Part shown: positions 11,101 through 21,742 of the stretch, piece by piece
How positions within the stretch are numbered: the stretch's first letter is position 1
Layout of the letters: every line of letters begins with the position of its first letter
NCBI GenBank assembly: GCA_025617745.1
Contig: CM046867.1
Location: forward strand, 30,124,705 to 30,188,704
DNA from: Heliocidaris erythrogramma
Taxonomy: Eukaryota > Echinodermata > Echinoidea > Camarodonta > Echinometridae
Reading direction: 5' to 3'
Length of the DNA stretch: 64,000 bases
Position numbers and translations under genes: made by a program
The notes under the pieces: generated by a model
What the model saw: only the letters and a program-made list of their open reading frames with translations
The model's database searches: none
Told to the model about the DNA's origin: nothing

Positions 11101-11579
11101 TAAGTTTTTCCTTAATACAATGTTTATTTGATTATGCTAATACGGCATGGTACTGCAGTCTAGGCAAGGTGGATCAAAATAAGTTTAAAATAATTCAAAA
11201 TAAGATTGTAAGATTTATCAATCACTTACCATCAAGAACACACATTGGGATGAGTGAACTTGAAACAGCTGGTCTTCTTCATGTAAACCTTAGATCACAA
11301 CAACTTTTAATTCACCATGTACATAAGATTTTTTACTCTAATGCAGATCACTATATTTCAAATAATTTTACTCGCTCTTCAAGTGTTCATAGGCATGACA
11401 CTAGAAATAGTCAATTTAATTTCGTAGTGCCTAAGCGGAAAGGTAAAATTGGAAATTCTTTTTATTTTAACGGTATTCTTTTCTGGAATTCCCTCCCAAA
11501 TCATGTTAAGTCAGTTAAGAATTTTTTACATTTTAAAAGGGTATTGAAGCATCATTTGAAAAATGTGTCTACTCCATAA
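8158..11579 (+). pseudogene. LINE ORF: 2A peptide, PHD finger, endonuclease, reverse transcriptase; frameshifted
   Basis: From the ATG at 8158 the frame reads an N-terminal hydrophobic segment, then LFLSGDVETNPGP (2A motif, residues 65-77) and a Cys/His PHD-like finger (about residues 82-133). The endonuclease follows, with HLNVRS, ITETWL, GGGVCLYIRND, GVVYRPP and GDMNI, then SLIDHVIS and GLSDHF in the next frame. The reverse transcriptase follows with NYRPISVL (about 10258), LLDLQKAFDTVNH, GVPQGSILGP, YADDS and VKYLGLNI. The reading frame changes near 9165, 9780, 10235 and 10810 and has an in-frame stop at about 11058-11060. The catalytic motifs survive, so decay is recent, but no intact protein can be made from this copy. 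Confidence 0.85.
8362..8388 (+). other. 2A-type ribosome-skipping motif (GDVETNPGP)
   Basis: Codons 69-77 of the LINE ORF spell GDVETNPGP, the full D-(V/I)-E-x-N-P-G-P signature. In known 2A sequences no peptide bond forms between the last Gly and Pro, so upstream and downstream parts become separate proteins. The Gly/Pro junction would be at 8385/8386. An N-terminal hydrophobic, Phe-rich stretch precedes it, as in 2A-bearing LINEs and NLR proteins described from sea urchin. Skipping activity here is predicted only. Confidence 0.8.
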
Positions 11580-11945
11580 CTATATTTCTCCTCTCCTTTT
11601 TGTAGCTCAGATGGTTTTTTCCTATATTATTTGACTTAGTTTGTTCCGTTGAGTAAGTCTTGTTTTCACATTTATGTAATCTTCGCCTACTTTATAAAAA
11701 ATGTTATGTTTTATTTTGCTACTTTTAATTAGTACATTCTTATTACTTGTCGTACGTGTACGATAGTCTTGTAGCCGTACTAATGTGTTTTCTTAGTGTA
11801 TTTTTTAATCAGTTATTTAGGTAAGGACCCCATTGGAAATAAGCCATTTCGGCTTTCATGGGCTATCCTGTCATGGTACCTGGTTATGTTTGTATTGCAA
11901 TATACCTGACGAATAAAATCAAATCAAATCAAATACAATCCTAAG

Positions 11946-12191
11946 TTGTCCGGGAAATCTTCATCTTTTACCAAGCATAGTTGGTCAACCTTTTTGAAAT
12001 TCACTTCACAATGGTGGAAATATGATTGCTGGCAAGGTGAAATAGCCCGGGATTTTCTACGAAGTCAAGACATTGCTCTACCGCCGGCGTCGACGCCTGG
12101 CTTGGCGAGTACGGATCCGTCCGATCAGCTGGCAGTGGCAGAGCTTCTCGCTGAACTGCCACTCCCACCACAGGCCATTTATCATCGGTGA
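11946..12191 (+). other. Short unrecognised open frame after the LINE
   Basis: The open stretch reads SSFTKHSWSTFLKF and later AVAELLAELPLPP before a stop. It lies in the flank that continues the 2.6-kb duplicated unit and is locally GC-rich. It could be an exon fragment of the gene disrupted by the duplication. No motif was recognised. Confidence 0.25.
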
Positions 12192-12873
12192 GATATGATA
12201 AGTTTTAACAGAATTTTTGTATAATTGGGTGCTCTTGCGGAGCGAGAATCGGGTATTATTAGCAGGCCTACGCCTTCTTTGTTTGGTACAGAGAAAAAGG
12301 CAAAACAAAAAGTAGCTTCTGCCATATCTACCACTCACCAGCATTGACCAGCATGACAAGTAAAAGATAGGCCTGCAAACAAAAGTTTTTAAAAAAGTAA
12401 ACGTAAAAGATAAATTCAATAAACAGATAAAATTTGGACTGTCTACGTAAATACGTACATAAATTAAGCCGCGATTTTTCAGCGTAATGCCAGAAGATAA
12501 ACAAGTTGGTTCATAATCATATTATTAAACAGAAATAGAACAAAATGTGAGGTGGTACTGAGAGAATGGAGGTCAGACGTTGATTTGGTAAACCATCAAT
12601 ATTTGGTCAGGCTACTTTTTACACACATGTGCAGTACAATTTCAACAAGAAGGTTCAGTGAGTTTAAACAAACTTAAAGGGGGAATCCAGATCCAGCCAA
12701 TCACCAATGTCAAGTTGGGTGTAATCACTAATTAGAGCAGGTAAATGAGCATGATGAGAGAGGCATAAGGTTGGAGAAAATTCATCTAAGAATAGCAATA
12801 AAAAACTATGGATTTTTATAGTTTTGATTTTATGATGGCACACGCGAGCACACCGAGCAGCATATTCAATGCT
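12192..12873. other. No gene or element recognised
   Basis: AT-rich sequence with only short frames. A few inverted words are present but no clear element boundary. Confidence 0.4.
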
Positions 12874-13093
12874 AGTGGAGTTTTTTTTTTTGGGGGGGGG
12901 GCTTGGCAAAAAAAATTTCTGATGGGATAGTTGGAAATGGTGGTGACTTTTGACCATTTTTTTCCTTGTCAAAAAAATTTCTGACAGGATAGTTGGAAAT
13001 GTTGGTGACCTTTGACCTTTTTTTTTTTGCTTGTCAGAAAACTTTTGAAGAAAAAGTGGGCCCCCCTTCTGGAAAATCCTGGATCCGCCACTG
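12874..13093. mobile_element. hAT-type MITE fragment (CAGTGGCGGATCCAG family)
   Basis: The right end AATCCTGGATCCGCCACTG (ending 13093) matches the terminus of the complete element at 16265-16475. The inner part has two imperfect copies of a block containing GATAGTTGGAAATG, at about 12925 and 12988. The left terminus was not found, so the copy is truncated or diverged. Confidence 0.55.
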
Positions 13094-13470
13094 TTCTATG
13101 CCACTTTCTCAGAAAAATTGTAAGTGATTTACTCCGTGCGTACAGAATATATGCTTCTAATATCAATGAAAGAACAAAAAAACAATTATCGTGAACCATT
13201 TAAAATGTCAATTTATGGAAATTGTATTTGATTCATGACATACATGTATGGGGGAGCTGCTCGCATGTGACATCACAAAATTATAACTTGAAAACTTATA
13301 CACTGTACAGTAACTGTTATACGTTGATGGATTTGCACCAAGCCTTTATTAATATGTTTCGTTTTTCTGCTTTTATTAAACCTAGTTAACATCAGGGTGG
13401 ACTTCCCCTTTTCACAGCAGATTATTTTTTGTTAAATTTTATTTTCCTTTTTCTTTTTTTCTCCCTCAAG

Positions 13471-13550
13471 CTCATGCTACAGTCGGTATACCGACGTGTC
13501 AAAGGTCAGGAGAGCTGCTGCGGCTAAGGAGTTGCGAGACAAAGAAGCAG
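13471..13550 (+). pseudogene. Exon of family A uncharacterised gene (partial CYxxYT motif)
   Basis: An acceptor after a pyrimidine tract (TCCCTCAAG) precedes a frame SCYSRYTDVSKVRRAAAAK that ends at the donor GAAGCAG|GTACAC. The SCYxxYT element is a partial repeat of the zinc-binding-like YHRSCYRTYTRF motif in the next exon. The phase fits the acceptor at 13927 (G + GG gives Gly), so the two exons join in frame. Confidence 0.5.
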
Positions 13551-13927
13551 GTACACTACATGTACTTGTATTGATCAGAATAAGACAGGCCTGAAATAGA
13601 GAGAGAGAAAGAGAGAAAGAGAGAAAGAGAGAGAGAGATAAGAAAAGTATAAGAAAAAGCAAACAGAAATGACAAAAAATTACTTAAGATTGTATCACAT
13701 GTTTTACAACTACACATTAAAGAAAAGTATAGATACATGTATACAATGCTTTGCTATGCATATGTTATACTTAGATTGTGAATTTTACAAGACCAAGTCG
13801 AAACAATATAATCCATCTAATTTACTTTTTTTAATAATAAAATGGCTAATAATTCATATCAAAACTTTAAAATCACTAAATATATAACAACATTTTTTCT
13901 TTTGTTTCTTTGTTTCTTTTATTGTAG
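13551..13927. other. Intron with GA-rich simple repeat
   Basis: Intron between the two family A exons, beginning GTACAC and ending TTTATTGTAG. It carries a purine (GAGA/GAAA) tract at about 13597-13640. Confidence 0.45.
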
Positions 13928-15387
13928 GGAATGACAATGGAGATGGAGACCCACAAGCATCCAACCATGCAGCTGCTCAAGGTCTGGCATCAGAAGCTCC
14001 TCAGAAGAAACTGCGGTCATCAGTTAGATCCCAGGGCCTCCCTCCTGCACGATCAAAGGACATATTACCACCTGTATGTGTCCTTTGTAAACAATCCAAG
14101 TTCATTAAATGTAGCGTATCAAGAAAGAGGAAGTTGGAGCAGTTAACAACTTGCACAGCAATTGTTGCTGATCACCTGATCAAAGCTGCTGAAAAAAATG
14201 ACAACACCGAACTGCTTAGAGAGATAAAGGGAAGGGATTGTGTAGCAATAGAATTGAAGTACCACCGTTCTTGTTACCGTACATATACTAGGTTCCTTAC
14301 TCGTAAGCCCACTGAGAAAGGTGAAGGGTGTTACACCCATTCATTTAATAACTTTTGTGAAATTGTGAGGGAAAGAATTGTCCATAAGAAAGAAGTCATG
14401 AGACTAAACAAACTAACATCAATGTTTGTAGAAATTGTGAGAAAAACAGATGGTGTAGATATTCAAGGTTATAGGTCAAGTAATTTAAAGTCTCGTCTCT
14501 GTAGTGTTTTTCCACAGCTCTGTTTCTTGAGGCCTTCACAACGTAATCAAGGTGAAATAGTCTATGTAGTAGACATTCCAACACAGGAGCTAATAGAACA
14601 GAAAACTCTAATGAAAGAAACGCTATTCCCTTCATCATCAGCTGCTGAGGACTCCTCAGAAGAAGAAACTGCTGAATTGCAGCACAGAGTCACTTCTCTT
14701 TGAGAGACCTGTACAGCTCGGCACAATCATTGAGAGCTTCAATCGAGAACATAAGTGAATCACTGCCCTGGCCTCCTTCTGCAGAGAATTTGACTGAAAA
14801 TGCAGCAATGACCGTCATACCTCTCAGTTGTATAATTTTATCTCATGGATGGTGGATGCATCCAGTGAACCCGAGATAACAAAACATGTGGAGGTAGCTG
14901 ACCCCAAACTATGACAACGTATTCTAAATGTCTGTCAAGATTTAATATACATCTCATCCAATGGAAGAAAACAAATGCCCAAGCACATTTCTTTTGCAAT
15001 GACTCTCCGACATATGACTGGTTCTGCCCAACTAAATGGAATGGTCAATAGAATGGGCTACTGCACGTCCCATTCAAGTGTTCTTGAGCATGATACAGCA
15101 CTCATCTGGCAGTAAGAGAAATGAACCGAGATTCCATTCTTCCGCCAGGCATAAGTCCTGGAAATTTTGCGACAATAGTGTGGGACAATAATGATTTTGG
15201 CGAGGAGACCTTGTCGGGGAGAGGGACAACCCACAATACGAATGGAATTATAATTCAAAGAACTTCTGCGACCACAGCACCATCTGCTCAACCATTACTT
15301 CCAAAATCTAGAAAACGATCAATGGACCCAAAGAGCACTGACATCATACATATATTTAGATGTTTAAAAGCTTATAATAATACTTGA
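13928..15387 (+). pseudogene. Main exon of family A uncharacterised multicopy gene, with stop codons
   Basis: The frame from 13928 gives an Asp/Gly/Ala-rich linker and then CVLCKQSKF (CxxC, about 14083-14109). The conserved block IKGRDCVAIELKYHRSCYRTY follows (written here as two overlapping parts: IKGRDCVAIEL and KYHRSCYRTY), and an Asp/Glu/Ser-rich end at 14700 with a TGA stop. Beyond the stop other frames continue the family: PWPPSAENL, then MTGSAQLNGMVNRMGY and WDNNDFGEETLSGRGTTHN at about 15181-15240. I recall this WDN-x-D-x-x-EETLSG block from many predicted cnidarian and echinoderm proteins of unknown function. The CxxC and HxxC residues suggest a zinc-binding N-terminus. Stops and frame changes show this copy is dead. 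Whether the family is transposon-derived is unknown. Confidence 0.6.
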
Positions 15388-15426
15388 AATTGGTATAAGC
15401 ATATGGATTATACGGAGGTTCAGAAA

Positions 15427-15570
15427 CAAGGCCGTACGCAGAAATTTTTTCCTGGGGGGGCAAGATGATCGCTTTCAAAGGAACCCATAACTTGAGGTCT
15501 AAAACCCGATTAAAAAAAAGTATGATTTTGAAATTTCTGCCCCCCCCCCCCCCCGCTGCGTACGGCCTTG
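15427..15570. mobile_element. hAT-type MITE, 144 bp, 8-bp target duplication
   Basis: The ends CAAGGCCGTACGCAG and CTGCGTACGGCCTTG are perfect inverted repeats. They are flanked by the 8-bp direct repeat TTCAGAAA (15419-15426 and 15571-15578). The interior has a G run near the left end and a C run near the right end, themselves inverted. Eight-base duplications are typical of hAT elements. There is no coding sequence. Confidence 0.85.
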
Positions 15571-15578
15571 TTCAGAAA

Positions 15579-16264
15579 TACCAATCTTAACCCGTTGAAC
15601 AAAATTTGATTTCAATATAATAGACTTTGCCATAGACCCTAGCCCAAGTTATCTCGGGCTTATATACTGTAGGTCAACAGCGTAGAGGCTCATATTGTAA
15701 TATCTATGGGAAGTATCTTTGAATTGTGAAAAATCTGAGCAAATTATTGAAAACGATTTCAGTCTTTTTTCCTGGTTATTCTCTTGTAAGATTGTTGCAA
15801 AAATTAATTTTGTTACTTGAAAATTGTCCCAAAAATGAGTTAGGAAATAGCATTCTGAAGATCTCAAAGTTAAAGTATCTATGGGAAGTATATTCAAGTA
15901 TTATAATTCTCAGTCAATGTTTGAAAACGATAGCTAACTATCTAATGATTAGTTTTTGTGACAGCCATTTTAAATTCCTCTCATGGTCAGAATATAATTC
16001 AAAATTCATAATATCTTGAAACTATCTAATACATTTCATATATATTCTTTATTTTTTTGGGGGGGGGGTATTTTTATTTCAGATTTTTGGGAATAGTTAT
16101 AAAGCTAAACCATATACATATCTCATCTTGACTTTTTTTTTAATTGTACACTCAATGTGTCATGTCTCGAAGTGTGATTTATATACTATGATTGAGAAGT
16201 GAAATATAGAGATTTAAGAGCACATTTTCTGTTTCTTTCTTTTTAATGTTTGGATGAACTGAGT
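15579..16264. other. No gene recognised
   Basis: AT-rich sequence. Two related blocks with 'ATCTATGGGAAGTAT' near 15700 and 15876 hint at an old internal duplication. Nothing else was seen. Confidence 0.4.
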
Positions 16265-16475
16265 CAGTGGCGAATCCAGGATTTTCCAGGATAGGGGGCC
16301 CTCAAAGGGGCCCACTTTTTCTCCCAAAACTTTCTGACAACCAAAAAAAATGAAAAAAATAGAATTAAAAAAAGGTAATCTCTCCAATCACCCTCCCCCC
16401 CCCTTGAGGCCAATGGGAGGGGGCCCCAAAAAAATTTGTACATACTTTTCTATTCTTTTTCTGGATCCGCCACTG
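16265..16475. mobile_element. hAT-type MITE, 211 bp, 8-bp target duplication
   Basis: The termini CAGTGGCGAATCCAGGAT and CTGGATCCGCCACTG are inverted repeats starting with the CAGTGGCG seen in many hAT ends. Both flanks carry AACTGAGT (16257-16264 and 16476-16483). Non-coding. A related truncated copy is at 12874-13093 and a left end at 16969. Confidence 0.85.
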
Positions 16476-16968
16476 AACTGAGTGTCTATCTCTATGCACA
16501 GAACCATCAGAATGTAAAATGTAAGATAAATTTCAGTTTTACATCAGCTGAACCACTTAACCCCCAAAAGATGCACCTTTATAATTGTGAGATTTATATC
16601 AAGAAGGTGGGGGGATGGTCCAAAGGGGCATGTCAGGATAGATTTTTGACACACCTAAATAAGCCTGGGACCTTTTATCGTCATCCTTATCCCTGATTTT
16701 TTAATGCCTTTGCCCCTCCCCTTTTTGAAAATGCCCAGTGTGTTTGTATGTGGTTGATTGATATGTGAGCAGTATGCTGAAATCCCCACCCAAAGTGTTT
16801 CTGATTATGTGTGTGCGTGTGTGCATAGTTTTGTGAATAATCTAATATTGTGCTTGAAAACAAAATGAAAATTTTGTATTTATATGAAATTATTCACATT
16901 ATTTATGCAACGATTTTTACTCTGATAATTTATATTTCGTGGGAAAAAGGTGTGTATGTGTTAACAAA
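16476..16968. other. No gene recognised
   Basis: Ordinary AT-rich sequence with a short (GT)n-like tract near 16810. Confidence 0.35.
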
Positions 16969-17081
16969 CAGTGGCAGATCCAGGGGTGAATTGGCCACCC
17001 CCGCCCCCCGCATGTTTTCCCTTTACAGCGGTACATCACCATGTACCTTATGTGATTACCCCTACCCCCCCCCCCCCCCCC

Positions 17082-17110
<29 letters not shown>
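16969..17110. mobile_element. hAT-type MITE fragment ending in C and A runs
   Basis: It starts CAGTGGCAGATCCAGGGG, the same left terminus as the 16265 element, and passes into a run of C (17066-17080) followed by about 27 A. The right terminus is missing. The homopolymers make this stretch unreliable in length. Confidence 0.45.
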
Positions 17111-17112
<2 letters not shown>

Positions 17113-17765
17113 AATTCACTCCAACATCTGACAAAATGCAAGAACTACTACAGGAATTGAAATAAAAATATAATTCTTCTTCTTCTTCTCCTTCTATAAT
17201 GGAAGTTAAACTGAGGAGAGTCTGATTTTGACGTTGATGTCTTATACCTAAACTATAAATTTCATTTCAAATACGAGACATATTTTTACTAAGGAGAGGC
17301 CGGAGGAGAGGAGTTCGCATAATCAGTACATGTACGTACGGACATGAATACAAAAGAATTGCATGCGATCCTTACAATAATATCAAATTGGCAACACGTT
17401 TATTCACGTCTGTTGACGGTCGCTCCGGACTCCCGTTTCTTGAATAATTTTCACCCTGTCGATGTTTCGCCTACATTTTCAGTGTTCGTTTGCATAATTA
17501 TATCACTTAAATTATCAGATTTCATTGTCATTGGGAAATATTCAAATATATAACAGAATTTCTTCGTAGGTAGGAGACGGCGAATGCATTGTTTCTCGCA
17601 CGTCGCACGGTGAGTTAATACACATGTACGTACATAGGTGTACCTGTCTCATTCACGCTCAGCTCTCTTCATCAATTTGTTAATTAAAATTATCTTTTAT
17701 ACTAACGTACGAGATTTAATCGCGGGAACAACCATTTTTGTAACAAGTGTATTTTTAAATGTTTA
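17111..17765. other. No gene recognised
   Basis: Contains a (CTT)n tract at about 17176-17193 and ACGTAC-rich short words. No open frame was recognised. Confidence 0.35.
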
Positions 17766-17769
17766 TTAA

Positions 17770-18371
17770 AGGGGTACTCTGGCCTGAAATTAATATGAAT
17801 TGAATAAATAGAGTAAAATTAAACAAACAAATCACTGAAAATTTCATCGAAATCGGATGAAAAATAATGAAGTTATGGAATTTTAAGTTATGCATTATTT
17901 TGGTAAAACAGTTATGTGCACGTCATCATGAATATGCAGTGAGTGAGCTGATGATGTCATATCCCCACTTTTTCTTTTGTATTTTATTATATGAAATTGC
18001 AATTATTCAAATTTTCTGCTCCAAGCCTATAACTAAAAGCACCGACTCCTTATTTAATGTGTAAGTTCATCATTGCTGTAACTTATTTTGTTACAAGGGA
18101 GATATTTTTTTATAGACATGTATGAAAAAATGAAATAATGAAGATTTCATATAATATAGTTAAAAAAGGAAAGTGGGGACGTGACATCATCAGCTCACTC
18201 ATTACATATTCATGATGACATGCATAGAACTGTTTCCCAAAATAATGCAAAAATTAAAAATTCAATAACTTCGTTATTTTTTATCGGATTTCGATGAAAT
18301 CTTCAGTGTTTTGCTTGTTTAATTTTACTCTATTCATTCGATTAATATTATTTTCAGGCCGGAGTACTCCT
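17770..18371. mobile_element. TTAA-flanked MITE, 602 bp, long inverted repeats
   Basis: The left arm AGGGGTACTCTGGCCTGAA and right arm TTCAGGCCGGAGTACTCCT begin inverted repeats of about 230 bases each (including the block with GAGTGAGCTGATGATGTCAT). TTAA flanks both ends (17766-17769 and 18372-18375), pointing to a piggyBac- or Kolobok-like mobilising enzyme. Non-coding. Confidence 0.8.
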
Positions 18372-18487
18372 TTAAGGTAATCAAAGTCTTGTACCAGTAA
18401 TCTATGCCAGGAACTTGAAGAAAAAGATGGCTCGGCCCACGGCCTAAATATGTCATTTAAAGGAAAAGGTGAAACAGACTACTGAAA

Positions 18488-18731
18488 GAAATCACTAATC
18501 GCGGAAAATGAATGGTTAAGGGAGATGATCAAAGACAAGCTGCCAACTAAGCATGATAAAGGGCATTACACAACAGAAATGAAAGAGTGCGTGTTTGCAT
18601 TGTTGAACCATAATGTTCCATTCAGCCAGGTGGGTTCTGTCATAGAAGCAGTATTAAAATTAGGTGGGCTTAGAGCATCTGACATTCCAAGCAAATCTAC
18701 GATAAATGACTGGAATTTGATGAGGCTTATA
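18488..18731 (+). pseudogene. Family B uncharacterised gene, segment 1
   Basis: The frame ENEWLREMIKDKLPTKHD continues through TEMKECVFALLNHNVPFSQV and LPS/IPSKSTINDWNLMRL. This order resembles an uncharacterised multicopy protein family I recall from cnidarian and echinoderm gene sets, in which a ten-residue LL-x-x-NV block precedes a DGTSK-x-G-type block. A stop lies just upstream (about 18480), and the frame is cut by the Tc1-like element at 18732. It continues at 19323 (AQSQLAEEIPIQSNLGLL). Confidence 0.6.
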
Positions 18732-18733
18732 TA

Positions 18734-19317
18734 CTGACCCACAATAAAAAGTACCCACGACTTTATAATGGTATTATCACATTTATATTGACAGACACAG
18801 AATGACAATGAACCAGGGTGGAAAGATTGACCTTTTATTGAAACATTTCACTAATTTCGGAAGACAATGCTGTCTCTTGTCAGCGCGCATTACAGCGCAG
18901 AACAAGTTGAAAAATGAAAGTCACAGATCAATAGTGTGTGTGGCCACCATTTGTTTGCAGACAGGCATTGCATCTGCGACGCATACTGTGCACCAGTCTT
19001 TGAATGAAATCTTGTGGAATCCTGTTCCATTCATCTTGCAAAGTCTGGATCAGTTGTGCACGAGTCCTGACCCTGCCAGCAATGCGCCTCCCAAGCTCAT
19101 CCCACAGATGCTCAATGGGATTGAGGTCAGGGGACATCGTTTTTCAACTTGTGTTCTGCGCTGTAATGCGCGCTGACAAGAGACAGCATTGTCTTCCGAA
19201 ATTAGTGAAATGTTTCAATAAAAGGTCAATTTTTCCACCCTGGTTCATTGTCATTCTGTGTCTGTCAATATAAATATGATATACCATTATAAAGTCGTGG
19301 GTACTTTTTATTGTCAG
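18734..19317 (-). mobile_element. Tc1/mariner-like element, internally deleted
   Basis: The ends CTGACCCACAATAAAAAGT and ACTTTTTATTGTCAG open inverted repeats of about 190 bases (18734-18925 and 19135-19317). TA lies on both sides (18732-18733, 19318-19319). The minus strand between them encodes the C-terminus of a Tc1 transposase, SPDLNPIEHLWDELGRRI (18928-19137), including the NPIE acid that is the third catalytic residue. The first two catalytic Asp residues and the DNA-binding part are gone, so the copy cannot move itself. It sits inside the family B gene. Confidence 0.85.
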
Positions 19318-19322
19318 TATAA

Positions 19323-19552
19323 TAGCACAGAGTCAGTTAGCTGAAGAAATTCCCATCCAGAGTAACCTTGGCTTATTGAGCGATGAGACATCGAAATCTG
19401 GACGCAAGTATGAAGGATATCATATCAGTGACTCACAAGGCAGGATGAGAGTGCTCGGCCTGAGAGACATTGCCTCGAAATCAAGACAAGGTGTGTTGAA
19501 TACCCTGAAACTGATTCTTCAAGATATCGAGGATGTTTCTGCACACTCAGAT
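19323..19552 (+). pseudogene. Family B uncharacterised gene, segment 2
   Basis: The frame reads AQSQLAEEIPIQSNLGLLSD, then ETSKSGRKYEGYHIS and GLRDIASKSRQG, ending LQDIEDVSAHSD at the AGAT target of the 15.8-kb transposon. The DETSK-x-GRKY and LGLRD blocks are conserved in the uncharacterised family. After removal of the transposon and one AGAT, the next codons (GAC GCA GCA AAA AAG, from 35366) follow in frame. Confidence 0.7.
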
Positions 19553-20018
19553 CGTCGCCGACATCACGAACCGCACAAATACCATTTTACGTGTAAATTT
19601 TGAGTTTTGAGATTTTTACATATTATGAAAGACCATATCAAAATCTACATTTTCACCCAATTTCAGTTCATGATATTTGATATTTTTTGAGATACAGGTA
19701 TTGTAAAAAGTAATCAGTGTCCAAAAATCGCGTTTTTGCGAAATTCGGACATCACGAACCGGCACTCGTAGAGAATGCCAGTTCGTGAAATCCATAGCAC
19801 TGCTTGCGCGTGCAAAATGAAGCTCTCACGAACTGGCACAAATTATTTGTGTCGGTTCGTGAAATCCGAACTTATACTAGTACGTACCGGTACTTATGTA
19901 GGCTATATATAGGCATGCAGGTAGCGCAGACAGTGTGCTGGTGTGTACCATGTACCAGTACGCTACCAGCTATATGGCGCAAACGGAAAAATCGGAGAGT
20001 TTTTACGAACTGGCACAG
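19553..20018. repeat. Left terminus with subterminal CACGAACYGGCAC cluster
   Basis: Copies in either orientation occur near 19565, 19749, 19777, 19828, 19850 and 20003 (core CGAACYGGCAC or its complement GTGCCRGTTCG, some degraded). Such clustered subterminal repeats are usual transposase-binding sites in other superfamilies. Confidence 0.7.
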
Positions 20019-20039
20019 GATTCGTTGCCTGTTTTAGAA

Positions 20040-21742
20040 TCATTCTAAAGTAAGTACAAAGTCATTTTTAAATGTGGTATAGTTAGGCTAATGTAATATT
20101 CTTTGCATAATGATGAATTTTGTTGCATCAAAGCAAACAAGAAGAAAAAAAATCTCCCTAAAACTTAGTAAAAGATGATGTAGACCCATACGTTGCCATG
20201 TATGTTGGGTTTTCTTCTCTTCCCCCAACTCTCCCGAAGTTGGCCCGTAAACGTACGGCTAGCCGTGTTTTAATGGTAGTCTATCTGTGGTACTAATTTT
20301 CAGGACGTACTCAAACTCAAAGGCTTATAGTTATAGCAATGGTATAACGCTTTATTTCTTACAACAATGACTATTTTTAGTGATAATAACGAACTGTTTC
20401 AACCCCAGCCTAGTTACTACTACTACTTACTAGGCCTAATGTTAGGCCTTAATTAGACAACTCTAGTACATCTACTATAGATATCCTTTGAACTCTTAAT
20501 AAACCTCTCAGTTATTTAATAAGCCTAACGCCTTTTAGCAATTTTGATGTTGACTCTGGAGTGTTTAGGCCTAGACCCTAGTGATAGTCTAGCCTGTTTA
20601 TTCTGCCAGGCTCTAGTCTAGGTTAGGCCTAATCAATCTGAGTGTATTTAAGTACTGTACGTAATTATTTATGTCTGTTTCTTATTGTGTTTTGTATATA
20701 TATTATATGTTATGATGTTATTGTAAATAGTGAATGTTTTTAAATTGTAATTTAATCATGCAGTTTAGCTTAGCCTTAAGCTAAGCGGGCTTAGGCTGCA
20801 ATATTAAGACTGAACTGAACTGTTCAAACTGAACTCGGTACCCACGTAAAAGTAGAATCTAACGTAGGTCTATCCTAACTGTTATGTTAGATGTATTGTC
20901 TATTGTCTTTGGGGCAATTTTTTACTGAAACGATTGCCAATCGGCACTAAGTAAATCTGAAATGTTTTCAATTTTTTTTATAGTCTACATATTCTTTATA
21001 AAGTTGTAGTAGACAAACAACATTGCCGCTTAAAATAATTGATACATAATAAATGAGCCTAGTCTAATGTTTAGTCTGGACGTTAATATGGGTTAAAGTG
21101 TCAGTGGGATGCAGTTCAAAAACAATTTTAAAAATGTTAAATCTATACTATAGTTTAGATCTAAGTAAAGATATTTTAATGTCTTTAATGAAAATCATTC
21201 CCGTCCTGCATGCAGCAATTTTGTAAAAAAAATTATCTGAATTGGGATATTGATAAATAAATACAAAGATAAAGCAACTGTATTTAATAGAGGTCTATCT
21301 CTATCTTTTTATGCATGTCAGTCTTCAATGGATTCAGATATCTTTCATAACATGTTTGCTTAAAATTAACTGCATTATAGAAAGTCTTTCTTTCGATAAA
21401 GTAGAGTCAATGTGTTCATAGTTTAATCTACATGTACATCAGGGGTAGCGCTAGATGAGGATGCAGGAGCCGCCCACCCCCTGTGAATTTTCAGGTGACA
21501 ACTGAAAAAAAAGTGAGAAAGGAGAGAGAAGAGAGAGTAAAAGAAGTGGTAAAAGAAAGGCCTGAGGCTTGCAATTGTACATGACACCCCTATTATGCAT
21601 TTGAAACTTCAATGAATTTAGTATGTCATCTTGCCCCTCCCATCATCTGGCACCGCCTCTGATCTATCATCTACATTAGATGTGAACATGGTTCATTTAT
21701 TTCTTTCTTTCACAGTGACTGGGTGACTACTGCATAGTGGAG
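20040..21742. other. Non-coding 5' region of the 15.8-kb transposon
   Basis: About 1.7 kb without convincing frames, rich in TAGGCCTA-type words. It presumably holds the leader or first non-coding exon and promoter of the transposase gene, but no specific signal could be assigned. Confidence 0.4.

Larger units (their letters stand above)
7263..11938 (+). mobile_element. Nearly full-length non-LTR retrotransposon (LINE; CR1/L2-like group) with 2A motif
   Basis: The element interrupts the end of the second 2.6-kb unit; the uninterrupted sequence is at 4660-4680. It has a GC-rich 5' start (7285-7320), a leader of about 880 bases, a degraded ORF (8158-11579) with PHD-type zinc finger, apurinic-like endonuclease and reverse transcriptase, and a 3' end of AATAAA followed by (ATCAA)n-like repeats with no poly-A. 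Length and domain order are those of an autonomous LINE. The left boundary is uncertain by about 20 bases because of an ATAAT repeat. Clade assignment (CR1, L2 or a relative) is from motif style only. Confidence 0.85.
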
